This document shows positions 46,072-54,865 of a DNA stretch of 64,000 bases, one piece after another (position 1 is the stretch's first letter; each line of letters starts with the position of its first letter). The DNA comes from Vibrio gazogenes. Lineage in GTDB: Bacteria > Pseudomonadota > Gammaproteobacteria > Enterobacterales > Vibrionaceae. The notes beneath the pieces were generated by a model. The model worked only from the letters and a program-made list of their open reading frames with translations, searched no databases and had not been told where the DNA came from. The stretch lies in the NCBI RefSeq assembly GCF_023920225.1, contig NZ_CP092587.1, forward strand, positions 1,736,001-1,800,000, read 5' to 3'. Made by a program: the position numbers and the translations under genes.

Positions 46072-46694
46072 TTATCCATCTCAAACTTGATGATCTGAGT
46101 CATCCCTACCTGCTTCTCAGCCTTGCCGTTAACAATTCGAGGCTGAAACTTCCACTGTTTGATCGCTCGTCTGGCCGACCGATCAAAAATCCGTTTCGGC
46201 TGACTCTCAATCACTTGCACATTGACCGCCCGCCCGCTTTCATCAATATCAAACTGTAATGTCACCGAGCCTTCGATTTCTCTTCGCTTCGCCCGGGGCG
46301 GATAATCAGGTTTGATCTGATAGAGAGGAATCGCCTGCCGGCTACCGCCGATCGCATTGATATCAAACGCCGGCGCCTGAATCGCGATCCCTTCCAAACC
46401 GGTAGGTAATCCCAAATCAGGGACGGACGCCATCATCGGAACATGATCAGCGACCGACTGTTGCTGAGCGACCGAGGTCATCTGCGGTGCTTCAGGCGGT
46501 TTTGGCTTTTCCGGCACAGTTCTCTGACGCCGTTGCACTGCATCATCCGGTTCAGTCATCACCATATTGAACTGCAAAGCACGCTGTTCTTCCGGTTTCT
46601 GGTGCGAGCCGTTATCCACCATCCAAGCCATAAAGCTAAATAGACCGACAGAGAAAACAATGGCAACCGGCAGAGCAAATAACCAGCGCATCAT
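46068..46694 (-). CDS. tonB2: TonB2, energy-transducing protein
   Basis: 208 aa: one N-terminal transmembrane helix, a short proline-containing linker, and a TonB C-terminal domain with YPPRAKRREIEGSVTLQF and IKQWKFQP. It couples the proton-motive force to outer-membrane siderophore/haem receptors. It is shorter than TonB1-type proteins, as expected for TonB2. It abuts exbD2 (1-nt overlap) and overlaps the TPR gene. Confidence 0.92.
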   Translation of the reverse strand: MMRWLFALPVAIVFSVGLFSFMAWMVDNGSHQKPEEQRALQFNMVMTEPDDAVQRRQRTVPEKPKPPEAPQMTSVAQQQSVADHVPMMASVPDLGLPTGLEGIAIQAPAFDINAIGGSRQAIPLYQIKPDYPPRAKRREIEGSVTLQFDIDESGRAVNVQVIESQPKRIFDRSARRAIKQWKFQPRIVNGKAEKQVGMTQIIKFEMDK

Positions 46695-47098
46695 TACCGT
46701 TTCTCCGCTGCCAATGCGATTTGTTTAACACCGGCACTTTTGGCGGCATCCATCACTTGGACGACCGTCCCGTTGTAAGCGTGTTTATCGGCTTGAATCA
46801 CCAAGGATGCATCGGGTTTATCCAGTAACATCTGTTCCAATGTTGCCTGAACCCTTTCAACATCGACACGCCGCTTATCAATATAAATATCATTCGCAGC
46901 CGTTATCGCCACAAAAACACCGGCCTGTTTTTGGCTCACCGCATGCGCAGCCTGCGGCCGGTTAACTTCGACACCGGACTCACGCACAAAAGAACTCGTC
47001 ACGATAAAAAAGATCAGCATGATAAATACGATATCCAGCATCGAGGTCAAATCGACCTGCGCTTCATCCTGCTTTACTGAGCGTCTTCCCAGTCTCAT
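46694..47098 (-). CDS. exbD2: ExbD2, proton-channel subunit of TonB2 system
   Basis: 134 aa. The single transmembrane helix carries the essential Asp in LTSMLDIVFIMLIFF. A periplasmic domain follows. Start 47098 gives the standard MRLGRR opening and a 4-nt overlap with exbB2; a start 16 codons upstream is possible but unlikely. Confidence 0.92.
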   Translation of the reverse strand: MRLGRRSVKQDEAQVDLTSMLDIVFIMLIFFIVTSSFVRESGVEVNRPQAAHAVSQKQAGVFVAITAANDIYIDKRRVDVERVQATLEQMLLDKPDASLVIQADKHAYNGTVVQVMDAAKSAGVKQIALAAEKR

Positions 47099-47637
47099 AA
47101 ACGACTCCTCAGTGATTTTTCGAGTTTCATTTCCAGCCACTGACATTTTTTATACAACCGGGCATAGATAAACATCCCCACGAGCGCGGCAACCATACCC
47201 GCCATGGTCGGCAGTGTTGCCAGAGAAATGCCCGAAGCCATAAGTTTCGGATTACTACTGCCTTGATTCGCCATCACATCAAAAACAGAAATCATGCCCG
47301 TCACCGTCCCGAGTAATCCCAACATTGGGCAAATACTCACCAACACTTTGATAAAATTCAGGTTTTGATAGAGCGCATCATGAGCCTGCCCTAACCAACC
47401 GTCACGGATTGAACGGGCATACCATGACGTCTGGTCATCACGCTCAATCCACACTTGAATCCAGTGCTGCTTCTGTTTAGGAAACTGGAAAAACAGATAA
47501 ATCAAGCGCTCAATCACCAGTAACCAGTTCAAACAGACAACGGCAGCCAGCCACCAAAGCACCGTCCCCCCTTGGGACATGAAATGGTTCAGCGGTAGCA
47601 ACAGTTGCTCAAACGGCATGAAGAAACTATCCATCAC
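47095..47637 (-). CDS. exbB2: ExbB2, proton-channel subunit of TonB2 system
   Basis: 180 aa, three transmembrane helices, MotA/TolQ/ExbB family. The conserved block ICPMLGLLGTVTGMI is at residues ~100-115. It overlaps exbD2 and ttpC by 4 nt on each side. Confidence 0.92.
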   Translation of the reverse strand: MMDSFFMPFEQLLLPLNHFMSQGGTVLWWLAAVVCLNWLLVIERLIYLFFQFPKQKQHWIQVWIERDDQTSWYARSIRDGWLGQAHDALYQNLNFIKVLVSICPMLGLLGTVTGMISVFDVMANQGSSNPKLMASGISLATLPTMAGMVAALVGMFIYARLYKKCQWLEMKLEKSLRSRL

Positions 47638-48995
47638 GCAGCATGCTCCAAATCATCTTTTGAGACTTGATCGTTCTCTGCTTGTGCGGCAACTAAACCA
47701 ATCCCCTGTTTTTCAAGAATGGTACGAATACTTTCGGCCTGAGAAGAAAGGATGTTGTGTGCCAGTAACATGGGCATTGCTGCAACCAATCCCAGAACCG
47801 TGGTGATCAGCGCCATGGATATGCCGCCAGCCATAACTTTCGGATCCCCATTCCCGAACTGAGTAATGACCTGAAATGTTTCGATCATACCGGTCACCGT
47901 ACCGAGTAACCCAAGCATCGGCGCTAACGCAGCAAGCAGTTTGAGCATTGACAACCCTTTTTCGAGATGGCTTTGTTCATCAACAACAACTTCCAGTAAA
48001 CGGAGTTCCAATGCTTCAACGCTACGATGTTTCTCTTTGTCATACACACTCAGCACTCGGCCTAACGGATTGTCGCCCGGTTGCTGAGGCATTTTAAGCT
48101 GTGCTTTGATTTTTTGCTTGATCACCGCCAGAGAAATACCTCGCAAAATCGCGATGACAAGGCCAATGGCAAGCAGACCCAAAATGATATTTCCGACAAC
48201 ACCGCCCGCTTTTAAACGATCAAGTAAGGTTGGTACATTTGCAAGCTGAGCCAGCAATGTTCCTTTTGACGGGTCAACAACCAGTGATTGTGTCTGACCG
48301 GCCAGTAATGGTGCAATGCTGTTTAGTGTCGGGCTGTCATCGGGTTGTTTGAGATAAGGGAACGCGACCTGTTTGTTGTCATCCCAGTTCATGTACCCTT
48401 GGGTAGCAATCAGGCCAAATGAGCCAAGGCGGGCGGCGGCCTCCGTACTTTTGATCCCGGATTCATTGACATAAGGCACCTTCACTTGAGTGACTTCACC
48501 ACTCGCGCGAATTTGTTCATTCATACTCTGCCACAAGCCACTAAGCTGCTTGAGTGACGGAAGCGATTTCGCGGCAACAATGTCATCAACAACCGGTGCG
48601 TAAGTCTGTCGATCAATTTGCGTTATCGAATGAGACAAATCTGATTTGAGGGTCTTGGCGTTTTGCCGTACCACGCCGAATATTTCACCCAGTGAGCCGG
48701 TTTCAAGCCGGAGTTTCTCTTCTTGCTTCGCCAACGCGCTTTCATTGTGACTGAATTGAGACGTCAGTGAATCAATCTCTTCTTGCAGATTCACTTTGGC
48801 TTTTTGTAAGCGTTTCACTTCTGCTCGCAACGTTTGCTCGGTTTCCTGAAACGATGTTTCCCGCACTCGGTTATGTTGTCGTTCCTGCTGTTGTGCGCTT
48901 TGGGCTTGATTGACCAAGGACGTCTGGCTGTTATCAGCCATAACTGGCGTCGTCAGACTCAATAAGCAAAGGCTGAGGCATACTTTTAATTTCAT
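47634..48995 (-). CDS. ttpC: TtpC, extended ExbB-like TonB2 protein
   Basis: 453 aa: a signal peptide (about 1-21), a long periplasmic coiled coil (about 30-130), and a C-terminal MotA/TolQ/ExbB domain with LAPMLGLLGTVTGMIETF. TtpC is required for TonB2 function in vibrios. It is followed by exbB2 with ATGA overlap and preceded by the DUF3450 gene 1 nt away. Confidence 0.92.
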   Translation of the reverse strand: MKLKVCLSLCLLSLTTPVMADNSQTSLVNQAQSAQQQERQHNRVRETSFQETEQTLRAEVKRLQKAKVNLQEEIDSLTSQFSHNESALAKQEEKLRLETGSLGEIFGVVRQNAKTLKSDLSHSITQIDRQTYAPVVDDIVAAKSLPSLKQLSGLWQSMNEQIRASGEVTQVKVPYVNESGIKSTEAAARLGSFGLIATQGYMNWDDNKQVAFPYLKQPDDSPTLNSIAPLLAGQTQSLVVDPSKGTLLAQLANVPTLLDRLKAGGVVGNIILGLLAIGLVIAILRGISLAVIKQKIKAQLKMPQQPGDNPLGRVLSVYDKEKHRSVEALELRLLEVVVDEQSHLEKGLSMLKLLAALAPMLGLLGTVTGMIETFQVITQFGNGDPKVMAGGISMALITTVLGLVAAMPMLLAHNILSSQAESIRTILEKQGIGLVAAQAENDQVSKDDLEHAA

Positions 48996-48996
48996 C

Positions 48997-49764
48997 TTAT
49001 TTCGCCTCCGTTACAGCAAGAGAAACCGGCACATCCAACAACGTCGGTGCAATATGTTGATTGGCTAAATCAAATGCCTGATTGATGCGCGTTAGCTGCG
49101 CCGTATCACCATTGATCCACTGATGAGATTGCATGTCCCACATCCAGAACGCCTGATGATTTAAACTTCTTGCGAGCAGGCTTAAACGACCGATATAGAG
49201 AATATCAACTTCACGGGTCACATCGTCTGATGTAGTAATGTCATCCTGATAAGTCGCGATTTTATTCCCGTAGTCCATTTCGATTTGATAGGCCTCTAAA
49301 ATACGACGATACTTTTCCGCCTCACTCACATCGGCTCTTCCCATCAACGCAGTCAGTTTCTCGACGCGCTCCCGGCGTTGTGCAAGCTTGATCGGTTTAT
49401 CTTGTGCAATGATCTGTTTGAGTCCGTCGATCATGTGATACATCAAAGGAACAATCCCCTGCCGGGTTTCTTTGATATCGCTGATTTGCTGCACCAGACT
49501 GGTCATCTCTTGGTTCTGACTATCAATCAATGTCTTCAAGTGATGACGATACACCTCTAAGTTATTGACCTCTTCTCTCAATCTTTCAATTGATGCTTTG
49601 AGTTCAATGGCGGCCGAGGCACTTTTATCAATCACTTTCTGGCTACGGACGGAAGCTTGATTGGTTTTTTTCTGAATGGATTCAGCCTGGTCTATTGGTG
49701 CTGCAAGTATTGGAAATGCTGTTAATGCAGCCAAAACGAATGCACTGGATCTAAAACGATTCAT
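48997..49764 (-). CDS. DUF3450 protein, first gene of TonB2 operon
   Basis: 255 aa: a signal peptide (about 1-21, LAA), then mostly coiled coil. The DUF3450 family is always found with TtpC-type TonB systems; it is probably a periplasmic partner of TtpC. The gene is preceded by a Fur box. Confidence 0.88.
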   Translation of the reverse strand: MNRFRSSAFVLAALTAFPILAAPIDQAESIQKKTNQASVRSQKVIDKSASAAIELKASIERLREEVNNLEVYRHHLKTLIDSQNQEMTSLVQQISDIKETRQGIVPLMYHMIDGLKQIIAQDKPIKLAQRRERVEKLTALMGRADVSEAEKYRRILEAYQIEMDYGNKIATYQDDITTSDDVTREVDILYIGRLSLLARSLNHQAFWMWDMQSHQWINGDTAQLTRINQAFDLANQHIAPTLLDVPVSLAVTEAK

Positions 49765-49801
49765 AAGAATAAAGTTGGTTGCGTCAAATTGCCCTCATCT
49801 T

Positions 49802-49820
49802 AATGAGAAAAAATCTCATT
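49802..49820. promoter_or_regulatory. Fur box before the TonB2 operon
   Basis: AATGAGAAAAAATCTCATT, a 19-bp near-palindrome, matches AATGA-N-AAT-N-ATT-N-TCATT at 14 of 16 defined positions. It lies 38-56 nt upstream of the first ATG, consistent with iron repression. Confidence 0.75.
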
Positions 49821-49981
49821 ATCAATAGATAAATCAAATCTACTGCTCGATTGGCATGAAATATACAGCCGCCGCGCCACGCGCTGATCGGGACAGCTTT
49901 CTCCAGATATTCAGACGCGATGCTATCGTTTACAGCCACTTCAGTCTATTATTTGGGGCACATTTTTGTAAGGAGTAAACA

Positions 49982-50710
49982 ATGCAACCCCGAATCGTCG
50001 GACACCGCGGTGTCGCCGGAAGTTATCCGGAAAATACCATGGCCAGTATCATGGCCGCGATTGACCTCGGCCTCGAATGGATCGAAGTGGATATTCAACC
50101 CACCAAAGATCAGGCGCTGGTTGTCTGTCATGACTATAAGATTAATCGGTGCAGTAACGGGCGGGGACGCATTAATGAATTGACACTCGATGAGCTGCAA
50201 CAATTCGATTTCGGCAGTTGGTTTGCGCCAAGCTTTGCCGGAGAGTCCATTATGACCTTGCAAGAATTGCTCAGAGTCGTCAAAGCCACGGGGATCCGGG
50301 TCAATCTCGAAGTGAAACTCGATCATGATGCTGTCGGGCCAGTAATTGCTTCACTCAAAAAAGAACTTGAAACGAGTAATGTCTCCCCCGATTCAATTTT
50401 ATTATCCAGTTTCCACCATGACGTCATGCGTGAAATGAGTCAGCAGCTTGCTGATTTTCGTCTCGGTGTTTTAGCAGAAAGAGTCAATATGAAAGTGATG
50501 CGGCTGATTGATGAAATATCAGCCTTTAGTTGTCACCTCAATGCACGCTGGCTGACCAAGAAACAGATCAAAAAGCTGCGTGAAAAGTCAGTTGAAATTT
50601 GGTGTTATACGGTCAACAACCCACGCTTTCGTCGTTTGTCTGACGTCGATGCGATTTTCAGTGACTTTCCGGAACGATTCTTAAATCATGACTCACCGAC
50701 GCCATCTTAA
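49982..50710 (+). CDS. ugpQ: Glycerophosphodiester phosphodiesterase (UgpQ type)
   Basis: 242 aa, no signal peptide, so cytoplasmic. The GDPD signature is GHRGVAGSYPENT with catalytic His, EVDIQPTKD for metal, and VCHDYKI with the second His. It hydrolyses glycerophosphodiesters to glycerol-3-phosphate. AAGGAG lies 9 nt before the ATG. Other ugp genes are not in the window. Confidence 0.9.
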   Translation: MQPRIVGHRGVAGSYPENTMASIMAAIDLGLEWIEVDIQPTKDQALVVCHDYKINRCSNGRGRINELTLDELQQFDFGSWFAPSFAGESIMTLQELLRVVKATGIRVNLEVKLDHDAVGPVIASLKKELETSNVSPDSILLSSFHHDVMREMSQQLADFRLGVLAERVNMKVMRLIDEISAFSCHLNARWLTKKQIKKLREKSVEIWCYTVNNPRFRRLSDVDAIFSDFPERFLNHDSPTPS

Positions 50711-50809
50711 CCGTCGACCGTTCTGCGAGAGGAATAGCGGGTGAGAGAGGAATGGCGGGAGTTACTTGATCGAGTACGCATCAATGAGGTGATTCAACAG
50801 AATATCCTG

Positions 50810-50842
50810 CGATGAACCGGACGCCAATGTTCCGGTTCATCG
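50810..50842. terminator. Hairpin between ugpQ and the coiled-coil gene
   Basis: CGATGAACCGGA and TCCGGTTCATCG form a perfect 12-bp stem with a 9-nt loop between convergent genes. There is no clear T-run. Just upstream an imperfect 17-bp repeat (GAGAGGAAT-GCGGG, near 50727 and 50744) is seen. Confidence 0.7.
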
Positions 50843-50849
50843 GTTGTCA

Positions 50850-51593
50850 TTACTCAATCCCCAGATCTTTTGCCAGTGCCTGAATTTCTTTCAAATCCAT
50901 CTGATTCACTTTGATCAGTTGATTGATTTTACCCAAACGTTCATTGGCAGCATCTTGTTGATCACAAGCATCTGAATGAGCATCCCAAGAGGTTCCTTGT
51001 AAATAAAGGTCACACTCTTTCTTTAATTCTTTCTTTTTCTGCTGGAGCGTGTCCCGCTCTTGTTCCAGTGACTCTAGGGATTGTTTTACTTTGAGTTCCT
51101 TCTGGAACAATTCTCGCGACCGCTCAAACATCGTTGCTTGAAGATCGGCCTGATGATTGAGTCGGTTATTCACTTTGTTAACCTGCGTGATCTTGGATTT
51201 CTCCTTTGATAACTGCTCCGTCAGTGCTGTTTTTTCCTGCGTTAATTGGTCTATTTTCCCATTCAACACATCTAACTGTTGCTGGTAGGTACTTTTTTGC
51301 TCGGCCAGCTTTTGGTCAAACTCTTTACTCAGTTGTTGAATTTTCAAATGAGTTTGCTGGTCCGAATTTACCAGTGTTTTCTGGTTGGCTTGTTCAAGCT
51401 GATGATAACGAGTTTCCAGTGCCTGATAACTCTGCTGCCAACGTTGTCCCGACAACAAGGCACCAATCAGCCCGCCCGCGGCAATACCGATGGCGGCAGC
51501 GATACCAATGTAGAAATAAGTCCGTTTGTCTCTTTGTTCAATAACGACAACGTCTTCATCTCCATCATCCAAATTGTCAGATTGTTTATTCAC
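50850..51593 (-). CDS. Membrane-anchored coiled-coil protein, unknown
   Basis: 247 aa: a short charged N-terminus, one transmembrane helix with glycines (IGIAAAIGIAAGGLIGALL, about residues 30-48), then a long Gln/Lys/Glu-rich coiled coil to about residue 205. There are two cysteines near 210-225 (KECDLY, SDACD). No family recognised. Together with the 52-aa membrane protein 16 nt upstream it probably forms a small operon. Confidence 0.8.
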   Translation of the reverse strand: MNKQSDNLDDGDEDVVVIEQRDKRTYFYIGIAAAIGIAAGGLIGALLSGQRWQQSYQALETRYHQLEQANQKTLVNSDQQTHLKIQQLSKEFDQKLAEQKSTYQQQLDVLNGKIDQLTQEKTALTEQLSKEKSKITQVNKVNNRLNHQADLQATMFERSRELFQKELKVKQSLESLEQERDTLQQKKKELKKECDLYLQGTSWDAHSDACDQQDAANERLGKINQLIKVNQMDLKEIQALAKDLGIE

Positions 51594-51609
51594 AATAACT
51601 CCATCTGCT

Positions 51610-51768
51610 TTAACGCATTAATTCACTTACAACAACGGCAATCAGGTAAATTGCAAAAGCGCTACAAAGAACAACGATAATGCCCTTCTGTATGTTCTCA
51701 CGAGTGTCGTATCGAACCAAAACATATGCAAGCGCAATCAAAACTATAATTGCAATGAGTCTAACCAT
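51610..51768 (-). CDS. 52-aa two-helix membrane micro-protein
   Basis: ATG 51768 to TAA 51610. Two hydrophobic helices (MVRLIAIIVLIALAYVLV, then IIVVLCSAFAIYLIAVVV) flank a charged loop RYDTREN. GGCGGA is upstream of the ATG. It lies 16 nt upstream of and co-directional with the coiled-coil gene. Codon pattern and clean topology suggest a real gene; no family recognised. Confidence 0.65.
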   Translation of the reverse strand: MVRLIAIIVLIALAYVLVRYDTRENIQKGIIVVLCSAFAIYLIAVVVSELMR

Positions 51769-51952
51769 AATTATTCCGCCTTACTCATCTGGGATTTATA
51801 TCATGATTCTTTTATTTAAGGTCAGAAGAAAGTCGATAATACATCAAGTCATCATTTTTTATAGATTTACGTAAATTCTGTAGATGACATCACAATTCTT
51901 TTGGATTAACATCAGCCTGTAAATCATCAAATTAGATGATTGTTCCAGTGAA

Positions 51953-52190
51953 GACTACAGGAGAGAGGTTGTTAACCTAATTTTAACATTAGGACTAACA
52001 TTTCCCACCGAAGAAGTAAATCTTTCAGGTGTATCACGCTTAATTTTGAAGAGCTTTCAATTTTGAAGAACTCTTCTTTTTTCGGGATACGAGGACTGTA
52101 GTTGGAGGAACCTCTGGAGAGAACCGTTGAATCGGTCGCCGAAGGAGCAAGTCCCATCCGGGATGAAACTCTCAGGCAAAAGGACAGAGG
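51953..52190 (+). ncRNA. Tandem glycine riboswitch
   Basis: Two aptamers. The first runs 51953-52102 (P1 GACTACAG with CTGTAGT) and contains CACCGAAGAAGTAAATC and TTTCAGG. The second runs 52111-52190 (P1 CCTCT with AGAGG) and contains CGCCGAAGGAGCAA and ACTCTCAGGCAAAAGGAC. The two are joined by the usual short linker. The first aptamer carries an extra ~60-nt stem (52031-52090) between CAGG and GGAC. The segment AGAGGAGTGAAAGG at the end can pair with CCTTTCCTCTTCT near 52264, a possible expression switch. The downstream gene is an AgcS symporter, as in V. cholerae. Confidence 0.93.
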
Positions 52191-52305
52191 AGTGAAAGGC
52201 CCATTTTTTGAAATTAATTCAATGCGTCGTCCGTAATTTCAGGACGATCACTTTATAATAAACCTTTCCTCTTCTCCTTATGTGTACTTATTTTAAGGGG
52301 AAATC

Positions 52306-53673
52306 ATGCAAAACCTGCAATCCATATTCAGTGCTATCGATAGTTTTATTTGGGGACCACCATTACTCTGCTTATTGGTCGGAACCGGTATCTATTTCAC
52401 GTTCAGTCTCGGACTCCTGCAATTCCGTCATCTACCCACCGCTTTAAAACTCGTGTTTGGTCGTTCCCCTCAAGGGAAAACCGGTGATGTATCCAGCTTC
52501 GCGGCATTATGTACCGCCCTATCCGCAACGATCGGAACCGGCAACATTGTCGGTGTCGCAACAGCCATTAAGCTCGGCGGCCCCGGAGCGCTGTTTTGGA
52601 TGTGGTTTGCGGCCTTGTTCGGCATGGCCACCAAATACGCAGAGTGCTTGCTGGCCGTCAAATATCGTAAAACCGATGCAAAAGGCCAAATGGTTGGCGG
52701 GCCAATGTATTTTCTACAGTACGGTGTCGGTTCAAAACTATTGGCGACTGCCTTCGCAGTATTTGCGATTGGTGTTGCATTCTTTGGGATCGGCACATTC
52801 CCGCAAGTCAACGCCATTGTCGATGCATCACAACTCTCATTCGGGGTATCCCGAGAACTCGCGGCCGGTATCCTGACGCTGCTTGTTGCCATCGTCACCA
52901 TTGGCGGTATTCAGTCAATTTCGAAAGTTGCCAGTAAAGTGGTACCGACCATGGCCCTATTTTATATTCTGGCCTGTCTGTCGATCTTGATCATGCAAGC
53001 GGATCAGTTTGTTCCCGCGGTCCTGCTGGTGATTCAATCCGCTTTCACATCAACAGCCGCAACCGGTGGTTTTGCCGGTGCAACCATTATGTTAGCGATT
53101 CAGGCCGGTGTTGCTCGCGGGGTATTCTCCAATGAATCCGGTCTCGGCAGCGCACCGATGGCCGCCGCAGCCGCAAAAACCGATTCTTGTGTGCGGCAAG
53201 GGTTGATCTCGATGACGGGGACATTCTTCGATACGATTCTGATCTGTACCATGACCGGGCTGGCGTTAATCCTCACCAATACATGGCAGGGAGATTTGTC
53301 CGGTGCCGCCATGACCACCCATGCATTTGCAGTTGGTCTTGATTCAGCAACGGTTGGTCCACTACTCGTATCGATTGGTTTAATCTTCTTTGCATTTACC
53401 ACGATTCTGGGCTGGAACTACTACGGTGAGCGTTGTGTCGTCTTCTTGTTCGGCACCAAAGGCATTCTGCCCTATAAACTGATCTTCATCGCGTTGGTTG
53501 CTTCCGGTTCATTTTTGCATCTGGATTTAATCTGGATTATTGCCGATATTGTCAATGGTCTGATGGCCATCCCGAACCTGATTGGCTTGCTGATGTTGCG
53601 AAAAGTCGTCATTGAAGAAACCGCATTATTCTTCCGCCACGGCATGATGAAGTCTGCACCCGCAGAAGCCTAA
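52306..53673 (+). CDS. AgcS-family Na+/alanine-glycine symporter
   Basis: 455 aa, about 10-11 transmembrane helices. Family signature: ATIGTGNIVGVATAIKLGGPGALFW (about residues 80-105) and VFSNESGLGSAPMAAAAA. It imports or exports glycine/alanine with sodium. AAGGGGAAA precedes the ATG. The glycine riboswitch upstream supports glycine as substrate. The stop is 3 nt from the convergent gene; no terminator seen. Confidence 0.93.
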   Translation: MQNLQSIFSAIDSFIWGPPLLCLLVGTGIYFTFSLGLLQFRHLPTALKLVFGRSPQGKTGDVSSFAALCTALSATIGTGNIVGVATAIKLGGPGALFWMWFAALFGMATKYAECLLAVKYRKTDAKGQMVGGPMYFLQYGVGSKLLATAFAVFAIGVAFFGIGTFPQVNAIVDASQLSFGVSRELAAGILTLLVAIVTIGGIQSISKVASKVVPTMALFYILACLSILIMQADQFVPAVLLVIQSAFTSTAATGGFAGATIMLAIQAGVARGVFSNESGLGSAPMAAAAAKTDSCVRQGLISMTGTFFDTILICTMTGLALILTNTWQGDLSGAAMTTHAFAVGLDSATVGPLLVSIGLIFFAFTTILGWNYYGERCVVFLFGTKGILPYKLIFIALVASGSFLHLDLIWIIADIVNGLMAIPNLIGLLMLRKVVIEETALFFRHGMMKSAPAEA

Positions 53674-53676
53674 GAT

Positions 53677-54702
53677 TTAACGGTGAGTCGCGCGCGTTGT
53701 GTGATCGATCACAGGTGCGCTCAATCCCGATTCACCGAAATGCGTGGTATGTGCCACTGTTGTCAATTGTGGTTTTTGTCGTCCCGGCCATTCTTGCGAC
53801 CAGAGCGTTAAATTCCCCTGCTCACACCGCCCCGTATCCAGATTCCAGTTCTTCAGCCAATCTGTTGCAGCATGATCATAAACACTCCGGCCAAGCAACC
53901 GCTGATAATGAACAACATTCGCGACCGTAAAATCAAACACCTGATCATAGTGCCAATAGCCATAAGGCGTCTCCAGATGGGTAATGTACTGCTGATCAAT
54001 GGCTGAAATCGGTGGATAGACCAAGCCGAGAAAAGCCGCAACATGACGGGACAACGGAAATAACCGATATTGGTCTTCCACCAAGGCCATCACGCGAATA
54101 AAAGCAACATACCAACCGTGAATATCCGGCATCCCGAACCGTTGCCCGTATGTATCCAGCAACGACTCGCGCCAGACCACCTCAATCACATGATCAATCT
54201 GATTCGGCGACTGTATTTCAGCACAGTGCAGTAAATGACGAGATAAACGTTCGACATATCCGATATCACCCAACCCCATCCGTTGCCAGATAAACGCATC
54301 CTGATGCATCTCACATTCCCGATGCTGCTGTTTATTCTGATCGTAATCCCCGACTTTGATTTCAATCACCGGGTGAATCGTGATATCCGTGATCACATGG
54401 GCGAGAAATCCACTCAGCCAGGCAAATGCTCGGTCCTGCTGCTCTCCGTACAGACGACGCACATGCGCAATCATACCGCGCACCAAATCCCCGACATAGT
54501 GATAATGCATTCGATCAGCCCATGCCGCCTGGAGAGAATCGGTAATTTTCAGATAAGGAAAGTCCGGAGAAACCGCACCCATTTCAACATAGCGTTGATT
54601 CACCAGTAAAATACGTTGCATTCGGCTGGGCAAAACATACCGAACATCTCCCTGCATGAATGCCTGATTGACCGCCGTGATATGAGCAAATGCACCCGGC
54701 AT
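53677..54702 (-). CDS. Zinc-dependent phospholipase C-like protein
   Basis: 341 aa, no signal peptide. The opening PGAFAHITAVN and the central FLAHVITDITIHP with WADRMHYHY give the histidine/aspartate pattern of the zinc-dependent phospholipase C family. The C-terminal third has no recognised domain. It lies 163 nt downstream of a DUF4123 gene on the same strand. It might be a lipase effector carried by type VI secretion; this is inference. Confidence 0.75.
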   Translation of the reverse strand: MPGAFAHITAVNQAFMQGDVRYVLPSRMQRILLVNQRYVEMGAVSPDFPYLKITDSLQAAWADRMHYHYVGDLVRGMIAHVRRLYGEQQDRAFAWLSGFLAHVITDITIHPVIEIKVGDYDQNKQQHRECEMHQDAFIWQRMGLGDIGYVERLSRHLLHCAEIQSPNQIDHVIEVVWRESLLDTYGQRFGMPDIHGWYVAFIRVMALVEDQYRLFPLSRHVAAFLGLVYPPISAIDQQYITHLETPYGYWHYDQVFDFTVANVVHYQRLLGRSVYDHAATDWLKNWNLDTGRCEQGNLTLWSQEWPGRQKPQLTTVAHTTHFGESGLSAPVIDHTTRATHR

Positions 54703-54865
54703 AATAAACCTTCATCATTGCTTACCTGATGATAATAAATTACGTGATTTGTATGACAGTTATCTTGCATAAGCAGTGATAGAACCCGATACAATTCTCT
54801 CTGACTGTGTCGGTACTTCGCCTTCTGAACCAACACGTCGGTACCGGTGAATGCGTACCGAACAA

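Noticed and set aside
51680..51874. Plus-strand 64-aa ORF
   Set aside because: It is antisense to the better-supported 52-aa gene and has no ribosome site.
51972..52157. Minus-strand ORF within the riboswitch
   Set aside because: The conserved RNA motifs explain the sequence.
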